Origin: CAZVWV01 sp964631745 | GTDB lineage: Bacteria > Bdellovibrionota_C > UBA2361 > JBGSMV01 | Assembly (NCBI GenBank): GCA_964631745.1 | Contig: CAZVWV010000181.1 | Coordinates: forward strand, 1 to 5,224 | Reading direction: 5' to 3' | DNA length: 5,224 nucleotides | Shown here: in pieces, positions 1 through 5,224 of the stretch | Numbering within the stretch: position 1 is the first letter of the stretch | Layout of the letters: each line of letters begins with the position of its first letter | Translations under genes and position numbers: made by a program | Notes under the pieces: model-generated | The model's database searches: none | What the model saw: only the letters and a program-made list of their open reading frames with translations | Told to the model about the DNA's origin: nothing

Positions 1-56
1 TAGAAATCCTCAATGTTTTCTCCGTGTTCCCCGTGGCCTCCGTGGTTAAAGACCCG
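1..56. repeat. Short CCGTG-periodic dispersed intergenic repeat (cut by left edge)
   Basis: CCGTG occurs at 22-26, 31-35 and 40-44, an exact 9-bp period, giving three imperfect units (21-29, 30-38, 39-47). On the minus strand this reads as Asn-His-Gly-Gly-His-Gly-Glu-His-Gly-Glu, open from 68 to the window edge but without an ATG, GTG or TTG start. It matches the degenerate 'HREHRE'-type sequence I know as a recurrent intergenic element in many environmental bacterial genomes, often found just before small accessory genes such as the GxxExxY family. That identification is from memory of the pattern; no second copy lies in this window. It sits 3' of the glycosyltransferase gene, on its downstream side. 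It may be the upstream flank of a minus-strand gene lying beyond the left edge. Confidence 0.5.
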
Positions 57-95
57 AATTACAATGTTTTACCGGACAGCAGTGTTCAGCTATAT

Positions 96-1574
96 TTATT
101 CAGCTGCGCCGACTGGGCCACTGGCTCCATCGCTCAACGCAGCTCCCCAACGCCGGCGCTCAACCAAGCCAAACTTCTTGCTTTCGACTAAACGCAAGCC
201 CAGCCCCTTGAAATAATTCTCGGAGCAGTCTGCGCCTTTTACCGGCAAACAGAGCGCTGACACCGCTATTGGGCTTGCGCTCTTAGCAAGGTTTATAGAT
301 TTTAAATAATCTTCGCCTCCCAGCACTGCTTGACTAAAAGGCAGCGGCCAGGCCCCTTCAAGCTTACCGTATCTGACAAGCGGCGCGAGCAGATACTCCC
401 TGCGGGCCGGATCACGCAACCACTCCACGCTCCTGCCCTCGACCAAGCCGGTATTTACTAAAAGCGGCACGCCGCCAAGAGACTGCGCCTCGCTAACGGC
501 GCCCCGCCAATCTTCGACGCGCCAGCGCTTATCAAGGACTCGCACCATTAGAAAACAGCCAAGCACAACAAGCGCTAGCGTGCGAGCTGCAGGAAGGTTC
601 AAAGAACGTAACAATAACGCAGCCAAAATCGCGAGGCCGGGGTATCCCCAAAGGGCATAACGGTCTAAGAGTATGGATCTGCCGGAAACAAGAGAGATTA
701 AGAATAGCATTAAAGCCGGCAGCATCGCCCAAACAATAATGCATCTCACTGCTTTTCGATTCTCAGGCAGACCAAACCAGGATCTCTCAGCAATTGCGCC
801 ACACAGGATGGCAAACACCAAAGCGATTGCGAGATACGGTGGGAAAATTATTCCGATAAACTTTAGCGGCTCAAAGACGAAATCACTTCCGTAAAGGGCG
901 CTTCGCCCTTTTATAAGGAGCATGTGGTAGAGCCCGGGCAGAAGCAGCAAAAATAATCTTAGGGCGTGATTGTATCCCTTGCGAGCAGGGCCGTCCGGCC
1001 GCGTGCGGTAGATGTAAAAGGCCTGAACTAAAAATACAGTCAATGATAGATAGTGACAGTAAAACATGAGCACGCTTGCCCAGAGCCAGCGATGCGCCGA
1101 GCCTGCCTTGCCTGTTTTGTCCCACTCTACCAGAGCATCAAAAGAGACCAGCCCAAACATTAGGGCGGCAGCGTACGGTCTGGCGCTTATGGCCGCAGAC
1201 ATTACCGGATCAATCGCCAGCAAACAAATTAGCGAGACCACAGCCACTTCAAGATCAAAGAGCTTACGCGCTAGGTTAAACAAAAAGTAACAGCTAACGA
1301 GAAAGCACACTAGCGACGGAAGCCTTAAGATGACCTCGGACGAACCCGCGATCGTCTTCCAAAGTGCCAAGAATAAAAAATAGGCCGGGGAACTAGCTTG
1401 AAATTCGAGCGCCCGTCGCCAGGCAGCGCCAACGCCATCAGCCGAAATCCAGTCTGAAAGAAGCTCATCTAACCAAAGCGAGGCAGCATACGGGCTCTTA
1501 AGAATAGAGATCACCAACAGAAGCAGGAATAGCACCAAGGCAGTCTTAATGGCGGTTTTTGAGGCGGATTGCAT
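96..1574 (-). CDS. GT-C fold membrane glycosyltransferase, PMT/ArnT (GT39)-like
   Basis: This 492-residue integral membrane protein probably transfers a sugar from a polyprenyl-phosphate donor to an extracytoplasmic acceptor, as GT-C/PMT-like enzymes do; the substrate cannot be told from sequence. An N-terminal membrane helix (about 9-26) is followed by the LWLDE motif, whose Asp36-Glu37 fits the catalytic acidic pair in the first external loop of the family. The stretch 62-88 (SPAYFLFLALW then SEVILRLPS), ARPYAAALM at 131-139, HYLSLTVFLVQ at 174-184 and DRYALWGYPGLAIL at 304-317 are all typical of the family. About 9-11 hydrophobic segments lie before residue 347. A soluble C-terminal part starts at the characteristic EDWRGA (354-359). 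The ATG at 1574 is preceded by AGGA (plus-strand 1584-1587) 9 nt upstream, and the first helix begins right after it. The gene stands alone, divergent from the 130-residue gene. Its role in surface polysaccharide or lipid modification is inference. Confidence 0.85.
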   Translation of the reverse strand: MQSASKTAIKTALVLFLLLLVISILKSPYAASLWLDELLSDWISADGVGAAWRRALEFQASSPAYFLFLALWKTIAGSSEVILRLPSLVCFLVSCYFLFNLARKLFDLEVAVVSLICLLAIDPVMSAAISARPYAAALMFGLVSFDALVEWDKTGKAGSAHRWLWASVLMFYCHYLSLTVFLVQAFYIYRTRPDGPARKGYNHALRLFLLLLPGLYHMLLIKGRSALYGSDFVFEPLKFIGIIFPPYLAIALVFAILCGAIAERSWFGLPENRKAVRCIIVWAMLPALMLFLISLVSGRSILLDRYALWGYPGLAILAALLLRSLNLPAARTLALVVLGCFLMVRVLDKRWRVEDWRGAVSEAQSLGGVPLLVNTGLVEGRSVEWLRDPARREYLLAPLVRYGKLEGAWPLPFSQAVLGGEDYLKSINLAKSASPIAVSALCLPVKGADCSENYFKGLGLRLVESKKFGLVERRRWGAALSDGASGPVGAAE

Positions 1575-1583
1575 TAAAAGAGA

Positions 1584-1587
1584 TCCT
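1584..1587 (-). promoter_or_regulatory. Ribosome binding site of the glycosyltransferase gene
   Basis: On the minus strand AGGA stands 9 nt before the ATG at 1574. It supports this start, which also places the first membrane helix at the expected distance from the N-terminus. Confidence 0.5.
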
Positions 1588-1644
1588 ATTGCGATATGCG
1601 CTAAGCTTGCAAGCTGGAACTCTCGCGGCGAATCTTAAGCTTTC

Positions 1645-1673
1645 GTGACCCTCATTAACGCTCTTTAGATAAT
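1645..1673 (+). promoter_or_regulatory. Candidate sigma-70 promoter for the 130-residue gene
   Basis: GTGACC at 1645-1650 (4 of 6 to TTGACA) and GATAAT at 1668-1673 (5 of 6 to TATAAT) are separated by 17 bp, the optimal spacing. This would start transcription near 1680, about 54 nt before the ATG at 1734. It lies in the 159-bp region between two divergent genes, where promoters are expected. I found no equally good pair for the minus-strand glycosyltransferase gene. Confidence 0.35.
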
Positions 1674-1733
1674 TCTCGAATTCTCCGATTAGATTAAGAG
1701 AAATAGAGCGCCCCTGGGTGGGGTACACACCGC

Positions 1734-2126
1734 ATGGCAGTAAGATTAGAAACCGATCTCTTAAGCTGGATTAACGAAGAATCCAACAACGCCGCCACAC
1801 GCGCGCAAGCTCCCGTGCCGATTCAGCTACTAGTGATGCGCATGGCCTTGGCTTTGCGCCCGGATTACGAAGATCTCTCGCTATCAATAGAGCTCGCCTT
1901 AAAGACTTACGAAAAAGCCGAGCTGCTTCGGGTTCTAAGACACTTTGAGCGAAAGGATTGGATAAACTTCGTGGACCAGAAGGGCACAAAGATCGTAATT
2001 ACCGATGAGCAATTTAGTCTCGGGCGCGGCTATGGTGGGCTCGACCCCACGTATGTCTCCATCACTGACAAGGGTAAGGCTCAAGCTATGGTAACCAAAG
2101 TCGCTGAAAGTCCGTCTTCCGAGTAA
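1734..2126 (+). CDS. Orphan small protein, possible winged-helix fold
   Basis: I do not recognise a family for this 130-residue protein. It has no signal peptide or membrane segment and looks cytoplasmic. Residues 28-76 are rich in helix formers and carry many charged residues (for example LALKTYEKAELLRVLRHFERKDW). They are followed by a probable beta pair with a Gly-rich turn (GRGYGGLDP, 97-105) and by YVSITDKGKAQA (107-118), which resembles the strand-then-helix 'LTxKG' end of MarR/PadR-like winged helices. That suggests, but does not show, DNA or protein binding. The ATG at 1734 follows a GGTGGGG tract ending 10 nt upstream, an imperfect ribosome binding site. Base composition resembles the glycosyltransferase gene, so it seems resident. 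It runs in the same direction as the ATPase gene, but the 279-bp gap with its own promoter argues against an operon. It looks like a real gene because it is well placed behind a promoter and uses ordinary residue composition. Confidence 0.6.
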   Translation: MAVRLETDLLSWINEESNNAATRAQAPVPIQLLVMRMALALRPDYEDLSLSIELALKTYEKAELLRVLRHFERKDWINFVDQKGTKIVITDEQFSLGRGYGGLDPTYVSITDKGKAQAMVTKVAESPSSE

Positions 2127-2270
2127 GCATTCGCCTGAAAATACCGTCCCCCATATCTCAGCTTCAACAAGATTAAATCTTCGCTTTATCCCTCCGCCTA
2201 GCTTACTGGGCACCTTAATTGAGATTACTAGAAAAGGTCGATCCTAATAAGTCGCGCCTACGAGCACAGC

Positions 2271-2369
2271 TTAGCGCACATTGAACACATCCCAACTCAA
2301 TGTGCGGAACTATCAATTTTTTAGTATTGAATCCGCACATTGAGTTGGGCTATACTCAATGTGCGCTAA
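2271..2369. repeat. Large near-perfect inverted repeat with four copies of a 10-bp box (putative operator)
   Basis: The arms 2271-2308 and 2332-2369 are complementary at 34 of 38 positions and flank a 23-bp loop; the only mismatches fall in the central six bases (2285-2290 against 2350-2355). Inside lie four copies of CGCACATTGA: 2275-2284 (plus), 2297-2306 (minus), 2334-2343 (plus) and 2356-2365 (minus). They form two palindromes of the same design, each box-N12-inverted box, 32 bp long and repeated 59 bp apart. Box centres within a palindrome are 22 bp apart, about two helical turns, as expected for a dimer bound to one DNA face. The right palindrome overlaps the ATPase promoter. No direct duplication flanks the element and it ends in no T-run. 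The rest of the intergenic region, 2127-2270, shows nothing else I can support. Confidence 0.85.
2327..2356 (+). promoter_or_regulatory. Sigma-70-like promoter of the ATPase gene, embedded in the inverted repeat
   Basis: TTGAAT at 2327-2332 (4 of 6) and TATACT at 2351-2356 (5 of 6) are 18 bp apart. Transcription would start near 2363, giving a leader of about 43 nt before the ATG at 2406. The third 10-bp box fills much of the spacer and the fourth begins at the last base of the -10 and runs over the start point. A protein bound to the right palindrome would therefore exclude RNA polymerase. This is inferred repression; activation is not excluded. Confidence 0.55.
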
Positions 2370-2395
2370 ACTCAATAACAACGTCAAACTATCTT

Positions 2396-2399
2396 AAGG
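2396..2399 (+). promoter_or_regulatory. Ribosome binding site of the ATPase gene
   Basis: AAGG ends 6 nt before the ATG at 2406. It fits the start chosen from the family-typical N-terminus (LLGREKEL). Confidence 0.5.
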
Positions 2400-2405
2400 C
2401 CAAAA

Positions 2406-3824
2406 ATGCTACTAGGTCGCGAAAAAGAGCTAGCAATCCTAACAGACGCTTACGCAGCTAAAACTTCAAAGCTGGTAGTGGTATACGGAAGACGGCGAAT
2501 AGGTAAAAGTTCATTAATAGCTACCTTCCTGAAAAATAAGCGAAACCTGTGTTTTGAAAGCCTTGAACGTCAATCGACTTCAAGTCAGATCTCGCACTTC
2601 AAGAATAGTCTATCTGCTTTTACTGATGATAAGCTCTTACCACAAATCAAGTTCATAAATTGGGATCAGGTTTTCACTTACCTAACCGAACGACTCAGGC
2701 AAGAGACAGAAAAGGTAATCATCTTTTTTGACGAGTTTCAGTGGATGGCCGCAGGTCAGACAAAACTTGTCGCGCTTATTAAATATTACTGGGACAATCA
2801 TTGGAAGAATCTTAACATTCAATTGATACTGTGTGGTTCCATCGCTAATTACATGGTGAATCGAGTTATCAAGTCAAAAGCCTTGTACGGTAGGATTGAC
2901 CTGGAATTGCTAATCACCGAATTAAAGCCTTTTGAAATCGCACAATTTTTTCCAAAAACTCGATCTCAGGAGGAAATATTGACATACATGCTGATACTCG
3001 GAGGGGTGCCAAAATATTACGAGTTGTTAGAGAAAAATCGATCATTAGAAAAGAACCTCGCCACGCTCTGTTTTGAAAAATCAGGTTATTTGTTTAATGA
3101 ATATGAGAAAATTTTCTTTTCTCAATTTAAAGAACATTTAAGATATGAAGAGATTGTTAAATTCATCTCGCACTCGCCCAAAACGCTCAGCGAGCTCGCG
3201 AAGCGGCTTAAAATGCCCTCTGGCGGCGGACTAAAGCGCTATTTGAATAATTTAGAATTGGCTCGATTCATTCGAGCCTATACGCCCATACAAAAGCAAA
3301 CAACAAATATCGTTAAGTACGGCGTGTTTGATGAATATTTAAATTTTTATTTCAAATTTATTTTGCCCAGAAGAAACAAGATCGTTAAGGATATTCACAA
3401 GAATATCTTTGCTAGTGAAATTAAGAACTCTTGGTTACCTTGGCTAGGTCTGGCATTTGAGCGCTTTTGTTTACGATACGCCAATCTCATCTGTGAAATC
3501 TTGAAAATTAGCGATGTGACCGAAGACTTCGGTCCTTTGTTTTTCAAAGGCGACACGTCATTTCAAATCGACCTAGTAATAAAACGTAGTGATCGAGTAT
3601 GGAATCTTTGTGAATGTAAGTTTAACCAAGACCCAGTTGGAGTGGAAATCATTCCAGAGTTCAACACTAAAATCGAGAAAATAAAGCTCCCCAGGGGCTA
3701 CTCCATAGAAAAGACACTTATCAGTCCAAGTGGAATGACTGATTCTCTTTCCAAAACGGAGTACTTTGATTCGTGTGTGACGATTCGTGAGTTGTTTGAC
3801 AGGCGAAGGGGTGTTGAGCAATAA
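2406..3824 (+). CDS. Archaeal-type P-loop ATPase with winged helix and DUF234 (PD-(D/E)XK-like) domain
   Basis: This 472-residue cytoplasmic protein belongs to the COG1672-type 'archaeal ATPase' group, a STAND/AAA-like NTPase family common in archaea and scattered through bacteria by transfer; its biological role is unsettled. The family-typical start (M-LLGREKEL) confirms the ATG. Walker A is GRRRIGKSS (28-36, Lys34). Walker B is VIIFFDEFQ (104-112, Asp109-Glu110). A sensor-like LILCGSI (140-146) is followed by LYGR (160-163), and GGVPKYY lies at 199-205. A winged helix (about 255-291, SELAKRLKM then GGGLKRYLNNLELARFI) links to the C-terminal DUF234 domain. There Glu352 (AFERF), Asp389 (QIDLVI) and Glu403-x-Lys405 (CECKF) form an intact PD-(D/E)XK-like site, so nuclease activity is possible. 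All key residues and full length are kept, so it appears intact. The gene is far AT-richer than its neighbours, sits behind its own palindromic promoter, and ends 4 bp from the convergent kinase gene. This fits acquisition by transfer. Confidence 0.9.
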   Translation: MLLGREKELAILTDAYAAKTSKLVVVYGRRRIGKSSLIATFLKNKRNLCFESLERQSTSSQISHFKNSLSAFTDDKLLPQIKFINWDQVFTYLTERLRQETEKVIIFFDEFQWMAAGQTKLVALIKYYWDNHWKNLNIQLILCGSIANYMVNRVIKSKALYGRIDLELLITELKPFEIAQFFPKTRSQEEILTYMLILGGVPKYYELLEKNRSLEKNLATLCFEKSGYLFNEYEKIFFSQFKEHLRYEEIVKFISHSPKTLSELAKRLKMPSGGGLKRYLNNLELARFIRAYTPIQKQTTNIVKYGVFDEYLNFYFKFILPRRNKIVKDIHKNIFASEIKNSWLPWLGLAFERFCLRYANLICEILKISDVTEDFGPLFFKGDTSFQIDLVIKRSDRVWNLCECKFNQDPVGVEIIPEFNTKIEKIKLPRGYSIEKTLISPSGMTDSLSKTEYFDSCVTIRELFDRRRGVEQ

Positions 3825-3828
3825 ACAG

Positions 3829-5224
3829 TCACCGACCTGTGTCAAGCACCCCCTCTCCGATCAACAAACGGCAGACCTCACGCACTCTGCCGATCTCGCC
3901 ATCTAGCGGAATAAAAAGCTTTGTTACCAGACGAAGCTCTTGTGCCAGAGCGTAATCCTCAATCAGGTTTAGCTGTTCGGCGGCGCACTCTGCCGAGATG
4001 TTGGCGAGCGAACCTTTTAGGGCGTGCGCGCATTTGGCAATCTTGCGGGTATCTTCAGACTTGATAGCCTCGCTTAAGGCTGAGAAAAGTTCCCCTACTT
4101 CTTCTTCAAAACATTTAATAACATCCTGTACGATATTGACGTCATCGCAAAATCTCTCGAATAGCTCCGCCACATTCACCACGCCGATTCCCCAAGCTTG
4201 TTCAGAGAGCAGCTCCAGACAGGCTACTTTTTTGGGCTCGATTAGATGCCCCGGACCAGCAGACTGCGGGAAAAACTTCCCCAACACTTTAATTAGCTCA
4301 TGATAATCAACTGGCTTAGAGATACATTCATCCATGCCTTCCTGCATAAAGCGCTTAGTATCGTTGCTGGAAGTGTGGGCGGTGACCGCAACGATAGGAA
4401 TATGCGGCTGACCTTCTAACTTCCCTTCTCGAGCGCGGATATGTTGAGTGGCTTCAATACCACTCATAATCGGCATCTGAATGTCCATCAAAACAATATC
4501 AAATTTGGGGAACCTCTCGGGAGTAGCTTCGCTAAAGGAACCTGAACTTTCAAGAATTTCAAGCACCTCCTTTCCGCTGCTGGCTAACTGCACCTTGTGC
4601 CCAAGCTGTTCAAGCAGGGCCTTGGCAACTGTTCTATTAACTTTGGTGTCGTCGGCCACCAGGATCTGTAACTGCCTGCGCGCTGTACTCTTTAGCCCTT
4701 CGGTGGAGATGCTCTCATTGGCTAGGTCACTCTCAAGAATCGGCAGAATTTCCTCGACGGATTCCGCTTGCGAAGCCGCTAACGGCACAACAGCAGTCTT
4801 TAAAGTGAAATGAAAAGTAGAACCGCTACCAACCTTACTCTCAACCCAGATCTTTCCGCCCATTAATTCCACTAAATTTTTGGCTATAGAGAGCCCCAAG
4901 CCCGTACCGCCAAATCGTCGCTCGGTAGACTCATCCGCCTGGGTAAATGGCTCAAAGATTCTAGAAGCTTTCTCTTGCGGTATGCCGATACCGGTATCAG
5001 AGACAGAGATGCGCAGCACTGCTTCGCTCTGGCTGATGCTCTCTTGGGCTAAGCTAACCGTGACATCTCCCTTCTCGGTAAACTTGATGGCGTTGCCTAG
5101 CAAATTTATGACAATTTGCCGTAAACGCAAACTATCTCCATTTATTTCACCCGGCACGCCTGGGCCCACTTTCAGCCAAAGCGTTACCCCCTTGTCGTGA
5201 GACAGAAGCGCTAAAGCTCTCCTG
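3829..5224 (-). CDS. Hybrid sensor histidine kinase, HATPase-receiver-HPt (N-terminal part beyond right edge)
   Basis: This is the C-terminal 464 residues of a tripartite phosphorelay kinase of BarA/ArcB architecture. The frame stays open to 5224; the GTG at 5167-5169 is an internal Val inside the ATPase domain, so the true start, the sensor part and the DHp His-box lie outside. Numbering from that Val, the HATPase shows the N box (NLLGNAIKFT, Asn22 and Asn26), G1 (DTGIG, 58-62), F box (FEPF, 72-75) and G2 (GGTGLG, 87-92). A linker (about 125-166) leads to a receiver (168-300) with acidic Asp173-Asp174, phosphoacceptor Asp229 (codon 4483-4485), Thr263 and Lys285. An HPt domain (about 333-436) carries AHALKGS with phosphorylatable His382 (codon 4024-4026). 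All relay residues are present, so it should pass phosphate to a separate response regulator encoded elsewhere. The signal is unknown. The stop at 3829 lies 4 bp from the ATPase stop. Confidence 0.92.
   Translation of the reverse strand, partial: RRALALLSHDKGVTLWLKVGPGVPGEINGDSLRLRQIVINLLGNAIKFTEKGDVTVSLAQESISQSEAVLRISVSDTGIGIPQEKASRIFEPFTQADESTERRFGGTGLGLSIAKNLVELMGGKIWVESKVGSGSTFHFTLKTAVVPLAASQAESVEEILPILESDLANESISTEGLKSTARRQLQILVADDTKVNRTVAKALLEQLGHKVQLASSGKEVLEILESSGSFSEATPERFPKFDIVLMDIQMPIMSGIEATQHIRAREGKLEGQPHIPIVAVTAHTSSNDTKRFMQEGMDECISKPVDYHELIKVLGKFFPQSAGPGHLIEPKKVACLELLSEQAWGIGVVNVAELFERFCDDVNIVQDVIKCFEEEVGELFSALSEAIKSEDTRKIAKCAHALKGSLANISAECAAEQLNLIEDYALAQELRLVTKLFIPLDGEIGRVREVCRLLIGEGVLDTGR

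Noticed and set aside
13..216. Plus-strand open frame across the repeat and the glycosyltransferase 3' end
   Set aside because: It overlaps the C-terminal codons of the well-supported minus-strand gene, starts inside the CCGTG repeat and resembles no protein.
532..1290. Several short frames on both strands inside the glycosyltransferase gene
   Set aside because: All lie within a full-length membrane protein with family motifs throughout and are shadows of it.
1546..1728. Minus-strand open frame of 60 residues upstream of the glycosyltransferase
   Set aside because: It overlaps the start of the glycosyltransferase in another frame, has no recognisable motif and covers the region where both divergent promoters must lie.
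2170..2182. Small palindrome AAGATT-A-AATCTT as terminator of the 130-residue gene
   Set aside because: The hairpin has a single-base loop that cannot close, is all A/T but for two pairs and lacks a following T-run.
1935..2213. Minus-strand open frame of 92 residues
   Set aside because: Mostly antisense to the 130-residue gene, with no motif and no supported promoter or ribosome binding site.
2275..2365. CRISPR-like array from the four repeated boxes
   Set aside because: The copies alternate in orientation, are only 10 bp long and have unequal gaps (12, 27 and 12 bp); this is an inverted operator-like structure.
3808..3852. Possible bidirectional terminator hairpin (GGGGTG-TTGA with TCAA-G-CACCCC)
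   Set aside because: The stem has a bulge and a loop of about 24 nt, and neither side is followed by a T-run; it also lies within both coding ends.
2240..3860. Insertion sequence or transposon carrying the ATPase
   Set aside because: There is no transposase and no second copy of the palindrome or other terminal repeat on the right side near 3824, so transfer is inferred from composition only.
5167..5169. GTG as start codon of the hybrid kinase
   Set aside because: It lies in the middle of the HATPase domain, just before the N box, and the frame continues open to the window edge with family-like residues (for example DKGVTLWLK); the gene is simply truncated by the window.

Overview
The window looks like bacterial chromosome, probably from a Gram-negative organism of moderate GC content. 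That guess rests on a BarA/ArcB-style hybrid kinase with a C-terminal HPt domain and a GT-C membrane glycosyltransferase; nothing fixes the taxon more closely. There are four protein genes, two of them well recognisable, plus one partial gene running off the right edge. No rRNA, tRNA, CRISPR array or transposase is visible.

Layout. Positions 1-56 carry a short 9-bp-periodic CCGTG repeat, of a type often seen as a dispersed intergenic element. Positions 96-1574 (minus) encode a polytopic GT-C/PMT-like glycosyltransferase. A 159-bp divergent intergenic region separates it from a 130-residue orphan protein (1734-2126, plus) that may be a small winged-helix protein. Positions 2127-2405 are non-coding and hold the most striking DNA structure of the window: a nearly perfect 38-bp-arm inverted repeat (2271-2369). 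It contains four copies of one 10-bp box, arranged as two identical palindromes, and a good sigma-70-like promoter is embedded in its right half. This promoter drives a 472-residue P-loop ATPase fused to a winged helix and a DUF234 / PD-(D/E)XK nuclease-like domain (2406-3824, plus). Only 4 bp after its stop, and converging on it, ends a hybrid histidine kinase (3829 to beyond 5224, minus) with HATPase, receiver and HPt domains.

How the parts relate. The genes do not form one pathway. The glycosyltransferase and the hybrid kinase look like resident chromosomal genes. The ATPase gene with its palindromic control region is much AT-richer and looks like an inserted, self-contained unit, possibly autoregulated. 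The clearest candidate for something undescribed is the pairing of that ATPase-nuclease with the four-box operator over its promoter.
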